From CAWANF01 sp963783355 (GTDB lineage Bacteria; Bacteroidota; Rhodothermia; Balneolales; DATFMH01), in contig CAWANF010000005.1 in assembly GCA_963783355.1 (NCBI GenBank), positions 372,001-436,000 of the forward strand: a stretch of 64,000 nucleotides of DNA, given 5' to 3'. A program made the translations under genes and the position numbers. Below are positions 54,692-64,000 of the stretch, one piece after another. The first letter of the stretch is position 1. The number at the start of each line of letters is the position of its first letter. The notes under the pieces are model-generated. The model did no database searches. It saw only the letters and a program-made list of their open reading frames with translations, and was not told the origin of the DNA.

Positions 54692-55615
54692 ATGCTTAAT
54701 TATATATGGGCCGGTTTAATCATCATTAGTCTGGTTTTTGCCTCGGTACAGGATACAAAAGATATCGTTGAGAATACGTATCAGAATGGGGTACCACAGG
54801 AAGTGACGCTGACTTTTCCGGTCAATGCCGATTTCCATTCCCAGCAGCATATCCAGATGAAAGCGGCCGGAATGGATACCGTTTTAAGCGCAACATGGGA
54901 TCCGGCCGGGAAAGAAACCGAACTCATCGTGCCTGTTACTAAAAATCTTCCCAAACACTGGCAAACCGTTGCCGGCCTGTACGATTCCGGAACCCATGAT
55001 AACATAAGGGTTCATGTCGTAAAGAGTAATTTTCAGAAAGATCAGTTTGAAGTCCTGCTGCCCGACGTCAAATTTGTGAAAATGCGGGCTATTACAAAAG
55101 CGGCGTTCGATATGGCCGACTTTGCCGTTAAACTTGCATTCGGATTAATTGGCATCATGGCTTTATGGCTCGGGCTCATGCGAATTGCCGAAAAGAGCGG
55201 ATTGATACACGTACTGGTTAAAATTGTGAATCCTGTACTTCGTTTTATTTTTCCGGAAATACCCAAAGATCACCCGGCGCTGGGTGCTATCAGTCTGAAC
55301 TTAGCCGCCAATATGCTGGGACTTGGAAATGCAGCTACCCCATTCGGAATCAAAGCGATGGAAGAATTGCAAAAGCTGAACCCCCATAAAGAAAAAGCCA
55401 CGAACGCCATGTGCATGTTCCTGACTATCAATACAGCCAGTGTGCAGCTTGTGCCACCGGTTACTCTGGTAGCTATTATGGGACTTCGCATCGGAAATTT
55501 GTTTGCCGGCATCCTGATGGCAACCGGGTTTTCTTTAATTATCGGGATAATAGCAGCAAAATGGTATGCACGACGATTTCCGGATGCTCCACTTTTAACC
55601 GAAACGGAGGCCTGA
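54692..55615 (+). CDS. spmA: SpmA-like nucleoside recognition (Gate) domain membrane protein
   Basis: 307 residues. The N-terminal helix is followed by an extra soluble domain of about 100 residues (residues 30-135). Then come the SpmA helices with NPVLRFIFPEIPKDHPALGAISLNLAANMLGLGNAATPFGIKAMEELQ and the late SVQLVPPVTLVAIMGLRIGN. SpmA and SpmB are known from spore maturation in Bacillus but also occur in non-sporulating bacteria, where their role is unclear. No sporulation genes are present here. The soluble insertion is unlike Bacillus SpmA. Confidence 0.85.
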   Translation: MLNYIWAGLIIISLVFASVQDTKDIVENTYQNGVPQEVTLTFPVNADFHSQQHIQMKAAGMDTVLSATWDPAGKETELIVPVTKNLPKHWQTVAGLYDSGTHDNIRVHVVKSNFQKDQFEVLLPDVKFVKMRAITKAAFDMADFAVKLAFGLIGIMALWLGLMRIAEKSGLIHVLVKIVNPVLRFIFPEIPKDHPALGAISLNLAANMLGLGNAATPFGIKAMEELQKLNPHKEKATNAMCMFLTINTASVQLVPPVTLVAIMGLRIGNLFAGILMATGFSLIIGIIAAKWYARRFPDAPLLTETEA

Positions 55616-55616
55616 T

Positions 55617-56138
55617 ATGCAGACATTTTCCGTATTCGTCATACCGCTTCTTCTCGTTTTGATCCCCCTTTATGGATTGATTAAAAAAGTGAAGGTTTAT
55701 GAAGAGTTTGTTGAAGGAGCGAAAGAAGGATTTAAAATCGGTGTGAAGATTATCCCCTATCTCGTGGCTATTTTATTTGCAATTGGAATGTTCCGTGCCA
55801 GCGGAGCGATGGACTGGATTATTAAAGGATTGAACCCGGTATTTTCATTCATTCATTTTCCGCCGGAAGTTTTACCCATGGCCATTATGCGGCCGTTAAC
55901 CGGCAGTGGTTCCGTTGGAGTGCTTGCCGATATGATTAAACATTACGGCATCAATTCGGTTTATGTAAGTATCGCCGCCATCATGTTTGGTTCCACTGAA
56001 ACGACTTTCTACGTCCTGGCCGTTTATTTCGGTGCGGTTAATATCAAGGACAGTCGATATGCGGTTCAAACCGGATTAATTGCTGATTTCGCGAGTATCA
56101 TTGCCGCCGTCATACTCGGTTTATGGCTATATAGTTAA
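55617..56138 (+). CDS. spmB: SpmB-like nucleoside recognition (Gate) domain membrane protein
   Basis: 173 residues, the normal SpmB length, with five or six hydrophobic segments. Family phrases: YEEFVEGAKEGFKIGVKIIPYLVAIL, PPEVLPMAIMRPLTGSGSVGVLADM and VAIMFGSTETTFYVLAVYFGAV (here AAIMFGSTETTFY). It starts one base after the spmA stop, so the pair is co-translated and probably forms one membrane complex. Confidence 0.92.
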   Translation: MQTFSVFVIPLLLVLIPLYGLIKKVKVYEEFVEGAKEGFKIGVKIIPYLVAILFAIGMFRASGAMDWIIKGLNPVFSFIHFPPEVLPMAIMRPLTGSGSVGVLADMIKHYGINSVYVSIAAIMFGSTETTFYVLAVYFGAVNIKDSRYAVQTGLIADFASIIAAVILGLWLYS

Positions 56139-56330
56139 CTATCCTATTGTCATATAATATATTAGCTAAATTAGATGAGTAATATTATAGATAATTTATT
56201 AGATAAAATGCCGGATATTTGACTAAAAGGTCCGTTTTTATTCAGACTTAAAACTATTATCAGGTAAATTTCTTAACAGCTTAACCGTCATTATGTTAGA
56301 ATTTTATAACATTTGAATTAAGCCCAATAA

Positions 56331-57398
56331 TCAGGCTTCTTCCAAAAGCGGATAATCGATATACCCTTCTGCTCCGGCGGTATAGAAAGTTGAAGGATCG
56401 GGATCGTTAAGTTCGGCATTCAAAGTAAATCGTTCGACCAGATCAGGATTTGCCAAAAACGGCTTACCGAAGGCCGTTAAATTGACTTCACCCTTCTGCA
56501 GAATTTCTTCAGCACTTGAAGCTGTCAAGCCACCGCATTGTATAATCGTATTTTTGAAATGGGAACGAATTCTCTGAAGTGTTTCCTGTTTAGGATTAGT
56601 CACATGAATATAAGCAATGTCAATCTCATTCAATTTTTCGGCCAGATATTCATACGTTTTTTCAACTTCTTCCACGTCGTAGGGCCTCATGTCATTATTT
56701 GTACCATATGGCGAAAAACGAATGCCGATTTTATCTTTTCCAATGGCATTTTCAATCTCCCGAATCATTTCAACGACTAATCGGCAACGATTTTCAATAT
56801 TTCCGCCATATTCATCTTGTCGCTGATTGGTATTCGGATTCAGGAACTGTTCGATTATATATCCGTTGGCACCATGTAGTTCAATACCATCGAATCCGGC
56901 TTCAATAGCATTTTTCGAAGCTTGAACAAATTCATTAATCAGAGCAGATATCTCGTCAGTTTTAAGTTTTCTGGGCGCCGACATCTCCAACAATCCCTTT
57001 TCAGTAAAGACCTTACCCTTTATGGGATTTTCGGTCGGAGCAACCAACTCAGCTCCCTCAGGTAAATTCGAATTATGGCCAACTCTGCCGGTATGCATGA
57101 TTTGCAAAAATATAAGTCCGGCATTTCTGTGCACCGCACCTGTAACCTTTTTCCAGCCCGCAATTTGTTCATCATTATAAATACCCGGAATCCGGGGATA
57201 ACCGGAGCCATTCGGTGAAGGCGGTGCCCCTTCCGAAATGATGAGCCCTGCCGAGGCGCGTTGCCCGTAATATTCCGCCATAATTTCATTCGGAATATTA
57301 TTGAAAGCCCGGCTTCGGGTCATCGGAGCCATAACAATACGATTTTTCAGTTTGATTGATCCTAATTGATATTCTGACAACAGTAAATCTAACGGCAT
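56331..57398 (-). CDS. Old Yellow Enzyme-family alkene reductase
   Basis: 355 residues, an FMN TIM barrel. It starts LLSEYQLGSIKLKNRIVMAPMTRSRA, has IFLQIMHTGRVGHNSNLPEGAELVAPTENP, the substrate-binding HGANGYIIEQFLNPNTNQRQDEYGG with His and Asn, and the FMN phosphate region CGGLTASSAEEIL. It reduces activated C=C bonds of enones or nitro compounds with NADPH. It is monocistronic and may answer electrophile stress. Confidence 0.95.
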   Translation of the reverse strand: MPLDLLLSEYQLGSIKLKNRIVMAPMTRSRAFNNIPNEIMAEYYGQRASAGLIISEGAPPSPNGSGYPRIPGIYNDEQIAGWKKVTGAVHRNAGLIFLQIMHTGRVGHNSNLPEGAELVAPTENPIKGKVFTEKGLLEMSAPRKLKTDEISALINEFVQASKNAIEAGFDGIELHGANGYIIEQFLNPNTNQRQDEYGGNIENRCRLVVEMIREIENAIGKDKIGIRFSPYGTNNDMRPYDVEEVEKTYEYLAEKLNEIDIAYIHVTNPKQETLQRIRSHFKNTIIQCGGLTASSAEEILQKGEVNLTAFGKPFLANPDLVERFTLNAELNDPDPSTFYTAGAEGYIDYPLLEEA

Positions 57399-57647
57399 AA
57401 TATAACTTAAGTATTCCTGTACGTTTACTTATTCTGAACGAATAAAATTTCGTTATGGTATTTACATCTATAATGTCTTAGAGAAACAACCTCACGGCAC
57501 CCTCCTGAAAAATGCTTTTATTAAACAAGCTACTCAACCTCGTACTTACCTGATAACCTGTTCACGAAATAGTAATTCATAAAAATTACTTTTCACAGGT
57601 AACAAAAAGATGACAAAATACTATAACACTCATTTTCCGATAATCAT

Positions 57648-58895
57648 TTACGCGGAGGCTGTTTTTGAACTCCGGATAGCTTTAATCCTCTGAAGAACCG
57701 TCGGGTGTGAATAGTTCAGAAACACATAGAAATCGTGCGGAGTCAGGTTCGATAGGTTATCCCTGGATAATTTTTTCAGGGCACTGACCATATTTTCGGA
57801 ATCCCCGACCGTAGTCGCAGCAAAATGATCGGCTTCGTATTCATTTTTGCGGGAAAACATCTGCATGAAGATGGATAAAATCAACTCGATTGGAGAGTAA
57901 AGCATTCCAAAGAAGATGAGTCCGGCGTAAATAGAAGGCTGCGCCATGTAAAAGGCGTCGAATAAGCCTTTGCTGCTAATAAAAAACGAAAGTAACAGGA
58001 ACATTACACCCATATGAAGAATACTAATAACCATTCCTTTAAGAATGTGCTTCTTTTTGTAATGTCCGATTTCGTGTGCCAGGATTGCGACAAGTTCCGG
58101 GACGGTATGCTTTTCAATCAGAGTATCAAATAAAGCTACACGCTTATGTTTTCCAAAACCGGTGAAAAATGCATTCGATTTTGATGAGCGCTTGGAACCA
58201 TCCATCACAAAGATATTATCCAGCGTAAAATTTACCGATTTGGCGTAATCCATGATTGATTGTTTCAATTCACCATCATCGAGCGGTGTGAATTTATTGA
58301 ACAGCGGCATAATCCAGGTTGGGGCAACGAACTGAATAATCAAAGTGAAAACCGTTACTCCAATCCAGCAATAAAGCCAGGCATAAGCTCCCGTATACTG
58401 GAAAAAAGCCAGGATAGCTGCTAACAATGGTCCGCCGATAATAATACCCAAAGCCGTGCCTTTAATTAAATCCCCAATAAAAGTAGCTGGCTTCGTCTTG
58501 TTAAAACCAAAACGTTCTTCAATAACAAACGTGGAATAAATACTAAATGGAAGCGAAATAATACTTCTTAGTAAAATCAGGATGCCGATATATACCAAAC
58601 CTGTAATGATTGGCGGGAATGACCAGCTTCTTACAATTATATCCAGGTAATTAAAACCGCCTAAGAACCAGAATGCCAGTGTCACAGCTAATCCAAAAGA
58701 TGATGTTATCAATCCAAACCGGGTATTAACTTTCGTATACTCCTGCGATTTTTGGTAAGCTTCTTCATCATACACTCCCTGGAACTCCGTTGGAAGTTCT
58801 TTTTTCATGGCTTTCACATTTAATGTATCGGCTATGATATTCAAAACATAGTCGAACAATAAGGTAGCCAGAATAATGATTGCGTAAATATTCAT
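57648..58895 (-). CDS. M48 family metalloprotease (Ste24/CAAX-type)
   Basis: 415 residues with about seven membrane segments. The zinc motif is HEIGH in VAILAHEIGHYKKKHI, and the third ligand Glu is in NEYEADHFAA. LYCWIGVTVFTLIIQFVAPTWIMPLFNKFTPLDDGEL is typical of Ste24 homologues. It sits in the cytoplasmic membrane and probably takes part in membrane-protein quality control. Prenyl processing, the eukaryotic role, is not expected. Confidence 0.94.
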   Translation of the reverse strand: MNIYAIIILATLLFDYVLNIIADTLNVKAMKKELPTEFQGVYDEEAYQKSQEYTKVNTRFGLITSSFGLAVTLAFWFLGGFNYLDIIVRSWSFPPIITGLVYIGILILLRSIISLPFSIYSTFVIEERFGFNKTKPATFIGDLIKGTALGIIIGGPLLAAILAFFQYTGAYAWLYCWIGVTVFTLIIQFVAPTWIMPLFNKFTPLDDGELKQSIMDYAKSVNFTLDNIFVMDGSKRSSKSNAFFTGFGKHKRVALFDTLIEKHTVPELVAILAHEIGHYKKKHILKGMVISILHMGVMFLLLSFFISSKGLFDAFYMAQPSIYAGLIFFGMLYSPIELILSIFMQMFSRKNEYEADHFAATTVGDSENMVSALKKLSRDNLSNLTPHDFYVFLNYSHPTVLQRIKAIRSSKTASA

Positions 58896-59069
58896 ATCTA
58901 AATTTCGTTCATTTTCATCCGAATCCGGATTACAAACCGATTTAAGAATGACAAAAATACGACATTTGAATTCTATTCGCTAATCGCTGAAATCATCGGG
59001 TCCAGCTTGATTATTAACCGGTGGTATCCGTAATTCTATTATTGCAAAAAGATTAAATAAGGAGCTTTC

Positions 59070-59495
59070 ATGAAAAAGTTAAAAACAGGTTTTATCGCCG
59101 GTTTTTTGGGAGCAATTATTTTGATAGCCATTATGTTTCTCCTGGAATGGCTGAAAATCGCCGGAAAACCTGGTTTTGTAGGTATCTACAATCATACTTT
59201 TGGAGCCCATAATCCTGTCTATTCCATTCCTATAGCCGCATTTCTTTTTGCTGTCAGCGGTGGAATCTGGGGAGCCATATTCGCTTTGTTACTACAGCCG
59301 GAAATATTCAGGGGGATTCTATTTGGAATTCTTCCTTCCCTGTGGGTCTGGCTGGTTATCGCTCCTTATATGGGGCAGCCCCTTTTCAACGGATTTGCCC
59401 CAAAGGCGATCATCTTCCCGCTCATCTTCAATTGTCTCATCTGGGGCAGTTTTATCGGATGGTATGTAAAAAATAATACAAAAGGGCGGTACTGA
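59070..59495 (+). CDS. Four-helix membrane protein of unknown function
   Basis: 141 residues with a good AAGGAG site. Glycine-rich helices start GFIAGFLGAIILIAIMFLLEWL and include GIWGAIFALLL and WLVIAPYMGQPLFNGF. It resembles small uncharacterised integral membrane proteins with DUF-like GFxxG repeats. No catalytic residues are evident. It stands alone. Confidence 0.65.
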   Translation: MKKLKTGFIAGFLGAIILIAIMFLLEWLKIAGKPGFVGIYNHTFGAHNPVYSIPIAAFLFAVSGGIWGAIFALLLQPEIFRGILFGILPSLWVWLVIAPYMGQPLFNGFAPKAIIFPLIFNCLIWGSFIGWYVKNNTKGRY

Positions 59496-60009
59496 AATTT
59501 GAATCACCGATGTTCGTAGAACCCATTATTGATTATTTCTCCTGTTAGGATGATTGGTTTCATCAGAACATCCGTTAATCTATATCCATCCAATCCCGGA
59601 ATGAGAATTCCCCACAGATTCAATCGTATCTTTAACAGACGAACTGCCGTCAAACTCAGCCATGACAATATCTTTTTTACCATTTCCGGGCAGAAAACCC
59701 TTCATTGAACCATACATAACTGTTTGTACTTTATGGAGCATTGTCTACTTTTTTTATAACTACAACTCCTTAAGCCCTAAGAATCATGACTATTACCATC
59801 AAGAAATGACCATTGGTTCAACGGCTAATGCAAACGCAAAAGATGCAAATTCCAAACATTGTTGCTATTTTAAATCCGGTTTAAACAACCCCCTGCATTT
59901 TGAGTTTGTTGCTTTTTTAATTAGTTTTCTACGAATTTTTTAATCAAAAATAACAGCTAACCACATCGAAACAGGTTGACTATTATTTATACTATATATT
60001 CAGGATTAT
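59496..60009. other. Intergenic region, possible gene remnant
   Basis: 514 bp. A minus-strand ORF of 41 residues (59580-59705, MKGFLPGNGKKDIVMAEFDGSSSVKDTIE...) has protein-like composition and could be a small gene or remnant. A plus-strand frame at 59662-59943 overlaps it and has poor composition. The last 100 bp before 60010 are AT-rich and probably contain the promoter of the PLP enzyme. Confidence 0.4.
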
Positions 60010-61233
60010 ATGGATTTATTTGAAAAATTAGATGCTCGAAACAGCCCTTTAGGCCCTTTCACATCTGAAGGATACGGATACTACACATTCCCGCGTCTCG
60101 AAGGCCCGATAGGCCCGGTAATGAGGTTTAATGAAAAAGACGTAATTGTATGGAGTGTCAATGATTACCTTGGTGTTGCAGATAATCCTGAAATTCGAAA
60201 AATTGATGCTGAAGCCGGCGCTCAATATGGTTACAGCACCCCGATGGGCGCTCGTTTGATGACCGGCAATTCTACCGAACACGAAGCGCTGGAAAAAGAA
60301 CTGGCCGAGTTCACCCATAAACCTGCCGCTTTTCTTTTTAATTATGGTTACCAGGGAATTTCCAGCATGATCCATGCACTCGTTAAGAGGGATGATTTCC
60401 TGATATACGACAGCCTGAGTCACGCCTGTATTGTCGATGGTAAACAACTGGCCATGTGTGAGCGTTATGTTTTCCAGCATAACGATATGGAGAGCCTTGA
60501 GAAGCAATTAATCCGTGCTTCGAAAAACGCCAAATCCACATCCGGAATTCTCGTTGTCACCGAGGGCGTTTTTGGTATGACCGGGGATCTCGGAAAACTT
60601 CGGGAAATCATTAAACTCAAAGAAAAATACAATTTTCGACTTTTAGTTGATGACGCTCACGGCTTCGGAACCCTGGGAAACGATGGCTCGGGAACAGGAA
60701 CCGAACTTGGTTGTCACGAAGGAATTGATTTATATTTTGGCACTTTTGCCAAAGCGGTAGCGATCATTGGCGCATTCGTTGCCACGGAACCTCATGTCGT
60801 TGATTTCCTGAGAGCGAATGTTCGCAGCCAGATTTTTGCCAAATCCTTACCTATGCCTATTGTCGTATCTGCACGCAAAAGGCTACAACTTATCAGAAGT
60901 CATCCTGAATGGAGAAAAAGACTTTGGTATAATGCCAATAAACTCAGGGAAGGACTTATCGGGCTTGGATATAATGTATTACCTTCCGAAAGCCCTATAA
61001 CACCCGTTATGACCAAGGGAAGTACGGATTTAGCTCAAAAAATCATGTTTACACTCCGGGAAGAACATGGCGTTTTTGTCAGTGGTGTAACTTATCCGGT
61101 AGTTCCAAGAGGTATGGTACTTCTTCGGATGATCCCGACTGCACGTCACACCGATGAACATATTGAGAAAACCGTTGCCGCTTTTGCCGCAATCCGGGAC
61201 ATCGTTTTCTCCAAAGAAGCGAAAATCGCCTGA
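60010..61233 (+). CDS. Serine palmitoyltransferase-like alpha-oxoamine synthase
   Basis: 407 residues, a fold-type I PLP enzyme. Motifs: VNDYLGVADNPEIRK, GYSTPMGARLMTGNSTEHEALEKELAEF, DSLSHACIVDG, LVDDAHGFGTLGNDGSGTGTELG and the PLP Lys in YFGTFAKAVAIIGAFV. The pattern fits the Bacteroidota group that condenses an acyl thioester with serine (sphingolipids) or cysteate (sulfonolipids/capnine) rather than glycine C-acetyltransferase. Which amino acid is used is not clear from sequence. A fatty acid 2-hydroxylase-like gene in the same window (49.5 kb) supports a sphingoid-lipid pathway. It ends at a strong terminator. Confidence 0.85.
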   Translation: MDLFEKLDARNSPLGPFTSEGYGYYTFPRLEGPIGPVMRFNEKDVIVWSVNDYLGVADNPEIRKIDAEAGAQYGYSTPMGARLMTGNSTEHEALEKELAEFTHKPAAFLFNYGYQGISSMIHALVKRDDFLIYDSLSHACIVDGKQLAMCERYVFQHNDMESLEKQLIRASKNAKSTSGILVVTEGVFGMTGDLGKLREIIKLKEKYNFRLLVDDAHGFGTLGNDGSGTGTELGCHEGIDLYFGTFAKAVAIIGAFVATEPHVVDFLRANVRSQIFAKSLPMPIVVSARKRLQLIRSHPEWRKRLWYNANKLREGLIGLGYNVLPSESPITPVMTKGSTDLAQKIMFTLREEHGVFVSGVTYPVVPRGMVLLRMIPTARHTDEHIEKTVAAFAAIRDIVFSKEAKIA

Positions 61234-61254
61234 ATAAACTGATGAATTTATAAT

Positions 61255-61289
61255 AAAAGGCTCATTCTTTGGAAGGATGAGCCTTTTTT
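61255..61289. terminator. Bidirectional rho-independent terminator
   Basis: AAAAGGCTCAT (61255-61265) pairs with ATGAGCCTTTT (61277-61287). A-runs on one side and T-runs on the other make it usable for both the PLP enzyme and the helicase. Confidence 0.9.
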
Positions 61290-61315
61290 ATTTCACAAAT
61301 CTTTTCAACCCGGAT

Positions 61316-63064
61316 TTATTTTGAGAATATCTTTTTGAGCTTTCCGAACAATCCTTTCTCTTTCTTATCCTGATTCGGATTGGGCTCTACCTGATTCGAC
61401 ATCAAGGCTCTTTTCGTATCCTGGGCATCTCGCAGGGATTTTCTTTGACGTGCTCTCATCGATTGTATGGATTCGTCCCGATTCTGATTAGACTCTGAAT
61501 CCTTTCGATTATCAGATCTGCGCCTGTTATTCCGCCTTGGATTAGAATTACTATTACCGCCTTTTTCATTGGATCTATTCTGAGAACCGGATCCAGCGGC
61601 CGGCGAAGTGTTTGTTTTTTGAGTTCTGTTATTTCGCCTTGGATTCCGGGTTGAATTCTTGCTTTTATCCCGGCTATTACTTTGCTTGTTGTCTGAACTC
61701 CTGTTTTCTTCAGGATTCGGTGAAGTGTCAGATTTAGCCTGTGGCTTTCGCCGGCTCCTGTTATTGTTACTTTTGGGCTTATTCTGTTTATCAGAAGATT
61801 CTTTGCTTTCTGAAACAGATTTGGTTTCCGATTTTTTATTACTGCTGCGATTATTACTTCCAGACGAAGGTTTGCGGCCCGATTGAGCCGAACGACGCCG
61901 GTTGCCACCTGAACGTTTATCATTTTTTGGGGATGACCGAATCTCTTCCGGAATCTCCAGAATGATCAAATCATCTTTCATGGCATGGTAAATAGGCCTG
62001 ATCCGGTTACGATCCCGTTCTGAAACAAAAGTGATTGCATCACCCGTTGATTCGGCTCGCGCCGTACGTCCGATACGGTGAATATAATCGTCGAGATCTC
62101 CCGGAACATCAAAATTTATGATGTGTGAGATATCATCAATATCAATTCCCCTGGATAATACATCGGTAGCAATGATGACTTTACATTTTCCTGAACGAAA
62201 ATCTCTTAAGGCTTCTTCTCGTTCAGCCTGCGTACGATCTCCATGCATACTTTTCGCATTGATACCTTTTTTATTTACGGAACGGGTCAGTTCTTCCGTT
62301 CCTTTTTTGGTACCGACGAACACAATGCAGGACGTATATTCTTCTTTCGCCAGCAAATGAAGTAACAATTCTTCTTTCGCCCATCCCGGAACTTTATAGG
62401 CAATCTGACGAACACCTTTTGCTACTTTGAAAGTCGCAATATTAATCCGTTCCTGGCTCTTGGAAAACGTACTGATAAACTTCTCGATATCATTCGGTAT
62501 GGTTGCCGAAAAAAGCAGGTTTTGACGTTTTCTTGGCAATTTTGATTCAATCTTGCTGACATCCGGTAAAAATCCCATATCAAGCATACGATCAGCTTCA
62601 TCCAGTACAAAATAATCCAGTGCGCTGAAATCGATAGGCTTAATTTTCATATGGTCGATCAACCGGCCCGGTGTAGCCACGACAATATTTACAATTTCAT
62701 GATATAACGCTTTATCCTGGCGATTCCAGTCATCCGGAGTTCCGCCGCCATAAACGGTAACGGATGTGACCCCGGTGTGATAACCAAGTGCTACAATTTG
62801 TTCATCTACTTGTTTTGCTAACTCACGAGTTGGCGTGAGAATCAGGGCTCTTATTCCTTTTTGAGGATTTTCCGAGAGTATGGAAAGTATCGGGATTACA
62901 AATGCCCCGGTTTTACCGGTTCCGGTCTGCGAGGACGCTATTACATCTTTCCCGTTTAAAATATGTGGAATACATTCGCTTTGTATTTCTGTGGGGTCAT
63001 CAAAACTTAGATCTTTTAAACCTTCTAATACGTTGGAATGTAAGTGAAAATCTTCGAACGACAA
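61316..63064 (-). CDS. DEAD-box ATP-dependent RNA helicase with long basic tail
   Basis: 582 residues. Q motif PTEIQSECIPHILNGKDVIASSQTGTGKTGAF, Ib PTRELAKQV, DEADRMLDMGF, SAT, and in domain 2 VFVGTKKGTEEL, TDVLSRGIDIDDI and HRIGRTARAESTGD. The core ends near residue 375. The remaining 200 residues are low-complexity, rich in Ser, Asn, Arg and Lys (RRNNR, NNRSSNKKSE), as in RhlE-type helicases, and likely bind RNA without specific fold. It would unwind rRNA or mRNA, with a role in ribosome assembly or cold response. Confidence 0.94.
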   Translation of the reverse strand: MSFEDFHLHSNVLEGLKDLSFDDPTEIQSECIPHILNGKDVIASSQTGTGKTGAFVIPILSILSENPQKGIRALILTPTRELAKQVDEQIVALGYHTGVTSVTVYGGGTPDDWNRQDKALYHEIVNIVVATPGRLIDHMKIKPIDFSALDYFVLDEADRMLDMGFLPDVSKIESKLPRKRQNLLFSATIPNDIEKFISTFSKSQERINIATFKVAKGVRQIAYKVPGWAKEELLLHLLAKEEYTSCIVFVGTKKGTEELTRSVNKKGINAKSMHGDRTQAEREEALRDFRSGKCKVIIATDVLSRGIDIDDISHIINFDVPGDLDDYIHRIGRTARAESTGDAITFVSERDRNRIRPIYHAMKDDLIILEIPEEIRSSPKNDKRSGGNRRRSAQSGRKPSSGSNNRSSNKKSETKSVSESKESSDKQNKPKSNNNRSRRKPQAKSDTSPNPEENRSSDNKQSNSRDKSKNSTRNPRRNNRTQKTNTSPAAGSGSQNRSNEKGGNSNSNPRRNNRRRSDNRKDSESNQNRDESIQSMRARQRKSLRDAQDTKRALMSNQVEPNPNQDKKEKGLFGKLKKIFSK

Positions 63065-63197
63065 TATTCTATCTGTTATAATTTGAATGGTTCTTTCTTA
63101 AATATTCTTGCTGATAAAGGCACAATACCTTATTTAATAACTATTTATTCATATAACTTATTATGCAATATTTAATATGAATATGTATTAACAAGTC

Positions 63198-64000
63198 TTA
63201 ACCGACTCTGTATTTATCACTTATCCCCGTTATTTGTGCATCTGAGGAAGAGGTCGGGTTATCTGCCATGCTTATATTAAGACCTTTTTGGGTTTTTAAA
63301 AAATATAATATCTGAAGAACAACGATCAACAGGATACCCAGAAATCCACAAATACCTGCTTCCGGACCAAAAGCTCCTCCCGTCCAGTACTGGGGACCCA
63401 TCTGATCAATCTGTAACAAAGATAAACGAAATGGCATGCCGCTTACTGCATATCCTAAAATACCGCCCTGCACAAAATTCCATGAAAAGTGTATGCCAAT
63501 CGACATTCCAAGCCTGCCCGTAATGACAAAGGGCAGAGCAAGCATCACGCCGGCTCCAACAATATTGATAGTTGATAACCATGTGGCATTCGGATTTTCA
63601 AAATGCATGATGCCAAATATGAGGGACGAAATACCAACAGCCATGTAAACGGCCTTTTTCTTATCAATTCGCGGACTCAAAAATCCTTCAAACAAGTTGG
63701 TTATCTGATATCCCCGAAACAATAATTCTTCATAAAAAGCCACAAACAGCATCGATACAATCATAAAAACAAATTCAACGATGTATGGCAATTGGGTTAC
63801 CCGGTTCCATCCAAACCCATCAACCCTGACCCACCCAAAAATCCACTCCAGCAGAAAAATAAAAATCATTGCCAGGGTACCTAAAACCACGCCAAGTCCC
63901 GTTTCCATCCACCACGATTTATTCAGCAGAAAGCCATAATCAATAATTTTCTTCAAATCTATAAACCGAATACTTAAAAATACACTTAACAGCACCCCGA
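63198..64000 (-). CDS. CPBP family intramembrane glutamic endopeptidase (5' end beyond window)
   Basis: At least 265 residues; the frame is still open at the window edge, so the true start is probably outside. About six to seven membrane segments. CPBP/Abi motifs: EE and Arg in YEELLFRGYQ, then FGIMHFENPN and the late HFSWNF. Such proteases may process membrane proteins or protect against bacteriocins. It is transcribed in the same direction as the helicase, but a 133-bp gap separates them. Confidence 0.85.
   Translation of the reverse strand, partial: GVLLSVFLSIRFIDLKKIIDYGFLLNKSWWMETGLGVVLGTLAMIFIFLLEWIFGWVRVDGFGWNRVTQLPYIVEFVFMIVSMLFVAFYEELLFRGYQITNLFEGFLSPRIDKKKAVYMAVGISSLIFGIMHFENPNATWLSTINIVGAGVMLALPFVITGRLGMSIGIHFSWNFVQGGILGYAVSGMPFRLSLLQIDQMGPQYWTGGAFGPEAGICGFLGILLIVVLQILYFLKTQKGLNISMADNPTSSSDAQITGISDKYRVG

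Noticed and set aside
54692..56138. Sporulation locus
   Set aside because: SpmA/SpmB homologues occur widely in non-spore-formers, and no other sporulation gene is present.
59662..59943. 93-codon plus-strand ORF
   Set aside because: Its composition is poor, it has no ribosome-binding site and it overlaps a better-looking short minus-strand frame. No family was recognised.

Overview
The window looks like chromosomal DNA of a bacterium from the Bacteroidota/Balneolota side of the FCB group. The support is a SusC-type TonB plug ending in the GxxGVILITTK signature, Bat aerotolerance proteins, the bacillithiol glycosyltransferase BshA, GH92 and FucP-type sugar genes, a serine-palmitoyltransferase-like enzyme and weak Shine-Dalgarno use. 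It cannot be placed more finely from sequence alone. No rRNA, tRNA, CRISPR array, insertion sequence or prophage was seen.

Layout. 1-1.5 kb: 3' part of a lipoprotein gene with nearly identical 126-bp BNR/Asp-box repeats. 2.1-4.8 kb: two-subunit molybdenum hydroxylase. 4.9-9.7 kb: small and membrane proteins, two of them interrupted, plus an amidase. 9.7-17.3 kb and 23.5-36.0 kb: genes for high-mannose N-glycan breakdown (orphan TonB plug, glycosylasparaginase, ROK sugar kinase, GH125, FucP/NagP-type transporter, GH47, GH92, CutC-like protein, Gfo/Idh/MocA oxidoreductase, NagB-PIG-L fusion, sodium-solute symporter). These are split by a tripartite RND efflux operon (17.6-23.4 kb). 30.3-34.1 kb: an AT-richer island with a subtilisin-like protease gene and a gene with a HEPN-like motif. 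36.4-64 kb: mostly housekeeping genes (sucC, an ABC exporter, an EamA transporter, bshA, yebC, batC-D-E, an M20 peptidase, an FA2H-type hydroxylase, panCD, an E2 acyltransferase, a trans-sulfuration enzyme, spmA/spmB, an ene-reductase, an M48 protease, an SPT-like enzyme, a DEAD-box helicase and a CPBP protease).

How the genes work together. GH47, GH92 and GH125 between them can remove alpha-1,2-, alpha-1,3- and alpha-1,6-linked mannose. Glycosylasparaginase cleaves the GlcNAc-Asn bond. The MFS and SSS carriers can import sugars, the ROK kinase can phosphorylate them, and the NagB-PIG-L fusion could deacetylate and deaminate GlcNAc-6-P. There is no SusC/D pair, no endo-beta-GlcNAcase and no separate nagA in the window. 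Five exported enzymes begin with Tat-like (S/T/K)R-x-x-F-L-K or SRR motifs, which suggests folded export.

Other patterns. Six coding regions carry an in-frame stop or single-base frameshift, through local decay or sequence error. Short heptamer-periodic repeats sit at several gene borders, sometimes supplying the stop codon. The most novel-looking items are the protease/HEPN-like pair, the compact N-glycan locus with a bacterial GH47, a CutC homologue that has lost its conserved residues, and the heptamer repeats.
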